Positions 6,251-6,995 of a DNA stretch of 6,995 nt are shown here, one piece after another. Source of the stretch: Cytophagales bacterium. GTDB lineage: Bacteria > Bacteroidota > Bacteroidia > Cytophagales > Cyclobacteriaceae. The notes under the pieces are model-generated. The model had not been told where the DNA came from, ran no database searches, and saw only the letters and a program-made list of their open reading frames with translations. A program made the translations under genes and the position numbers. Positions within the stretch are counted from its first letter, which is position 1, and each line of letters opens with the position of its first letter. The stretch spans positions 1-6,995 of the forward strand of contig JAJCYL010000411.1 in the NCBI GenBank assembly GCA_029262955.1, in the 5' to 3' direction.

Positions 6251-6856
6251 TCAGGAATGTCCCCAATTTTCCGAATCATCTGAATCATTGGGAGATAGAC
6301 CCAAAATATCTCCTTTGGTACTCACTCCTAAACCGGTTACTGTGCGATTGGCATAGTTGAAATAGCTTACTACCTGGTTGATTTCAAGGACTTCGCCATC
6401 TTCCCAGCCTAGCTTCTTCATTTCTTCAAAGTCCTTTTCAGTCAGTAAATGCTGACAAAATGTGAGCTTTTTAGCGTATTTGAAAGCGGATAGTTCTTTT
6501 TTGCCGAAGCAATCACTTAGCTTGTCTTCTTCAAAGCATTTTCTAATATTATTAGCCCTGACATCATCTTCGAGTAACCGCTTTAAGCCGGCAAAGTGAT
6601 GTTCGGTACAGTATTGACAACGATTAAGGAGACTTACATAAACCCCCAAAGTCTCTAAAAATGACTTGGGAACCTGGTTATTGGAGTTGTGGATTACGTT
6701 TTTGTAAAGCGCCATATGGCCCTGAAGGGTATGGGGCCGGAGACTATGAACCATCAATATATTGTCCACATTGTTATTAGGACCTACCACGCGTTTATAC
6801 AGTTTTTTCAGTTGACCGGTAGCTTGGTCAAATGGGATCGTTTTTATCCAACTCAT
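6251..6856 (-). CDS. AhpD-like / carboxymuconolactone decarboxylase-family peroxidase-related protein
   Basis: The 201-residue soluble, mostly helical protein of the AhpD/CMD superfamily most resembles the 'uncharacterised peroxidase-related enzyme' branch. The active-site pattern E-x11-C-x2-C-x3-H is present as E68, C80, C83, H87, with the extra H86 common in this branch. The spacing equals that of Mycobacterium AhpD (E118, C130, C133, H137), but the His between the two cysteines of AhpD is Tyr (Y82) here. The C-terminal YFNYANRTVTGLGV segment (165-178) and the LGLSP....W.H ending are also typical of the branch. The thiol pair suggests a disulfide reductase or peroxide-related activity, with physiological substrate unknown. 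There is no signal peptide, so it is cytoplasmic. The ATG at 6856 starts directly at the conserved beginning. It lies 92 bp upstream of the sigma gene on the same strand with no visible terminator between, so read-through is possible. No ahpC is present in the window. Confidence 0.85.
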   Translation of the reverse strand: MSWIKTIPFDQATGQLKKLYKRVVGPNNNVDNILMVHSLRPHTLQGHMALYKNVIHNSNNQVPKSFLETLGVYVSLLNRCQYCTEHHFAGLKRLLEDDVRANNIRKCFEEDKLSDCFGKKELSAFKYAKKLTFCQHLLTEKDFEEMKKLGWEDGEVLEINQVVSYFNYANRTVTGLGVSTKGDILGLSPNDSDDSENWGHS

Positions 6857-6859
6857 ATA

Positions 6860-6879
6860 CTATTTTTTTATAAAAATAG
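6860..6879. repeat. 8-bp inverted repeat just upstream of the AhpD-like start
   Basis: CTATTTTT (6860-6867) and AAAAATAG (6872-6879) are perfect inverted copies around a 4-bp centre. The repeat ends 3 bp before the ATG at 6856. It could be an operator or an AU-rich hairpin covering the ribosome landing site. Low complexity makes chance a fair alternative. Confidence 0.35.
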
Positions 6880-6995
6880 GCAGTTGATTGACATTAGCTA
6901 TTTGAATGCTTGATTTTAAATGTCTTCCCGCTATCATGATTAGCTCATTTTATATGTACGGAGACCTCATCAAGTCTCTAAATTGTAATATTGAG

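Noticed and set aside
6689..6913. Plus-strand open frame of 74 codons
   Set aside because: It is antisense to the start of the AhpD-like gene and its upstream region, with no family resemblance.
6961..6978. GAGAC / GTCTC inverted repeat with 8-bp loop, considered as a terminator
   Set aside because: The stem is only five base pairs and no T-run follows on either strand.

Overview
The window looks like chromosomal DNA from a member of the Bacteroidota, probably a Cytophagales-type marine or soil bacterium. The evidence is the gene repertoire (ECF sigma factor, FecR with a DUF4974-type C-terminus, STN-containing TonB-dependent receptor, DUF4249 lipoprotein), the absence of clear Shine-Dalgarno sequences, and two promoter-like sequences resembling the Bacteroidota pattern TTG-N(18-20)-TAnnTTTG. 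Base composition is moderately AT-rich. The genus call is inference. All recognised genes lie on the minus strand, so transcription runs from high to low coordinates.

Layout in order of transcription: (i) 6857-6995, a short non-coding stretch with a perfect 8-bp inverted repeat directly in front of the next gene; (ii) 6251-6856, an AhpD-like / carboxymuconolactone decarboxylase-fold 'peroxidase-related' protein with a CxxC thiol pair; (iii) 6159-6250, a leader with a candidate promoter; (iv) 5607-6158, an ECF sigma factor; (v) 4594-5604, its FecR-type anti-sigma factor; (vi) 1967-4603, an 878-residue outer-membrane TonB-dependent transducer; (vii) 1140-1976, a DUF4249 lipoprotein; (viii) 1035-1139, a spacer with a promoter-like element; (ix) 1-1034, the N-terminal 344 residues of an unrecognised lipoprotein that runs off the window edge.

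Genes iv-vii form one tightly packed operon (2-bp gap, 10-bp overlap, 4- or 10-bp overlap). Together they read as a complete cell-surface signalling module. The receptor binds an unknown ligand at the outer membrane. Its periplasmic STN domain contacts FecR, FecR releases or activates the sigma factor, and the sigma factor transcribes target genes, probably including this operon. The DUF4249 lipoprotein sits where a surface-exposed ligand-binding partner of the receptor would be expected. The ligand cannot be deduced from the sequence. The partial lipoprotein downstream may be a functional partner or an independently promoted neighbour.

No RNA genes, insertion sequences, CRISPR arrays, integrases or pseudogenes were recognised. 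The genes are intact apart from the one cut by the window edge. The most notable points are the all-in-one signalling operon with two families of unknown ligand and function, non-ATG starts on both the sigma and anti-sigma genes, visible similarity between the FecR C-terminal domain and the receptor's STN domain, and a strongly hydrophobic C-terminal tail on the sigma factor.
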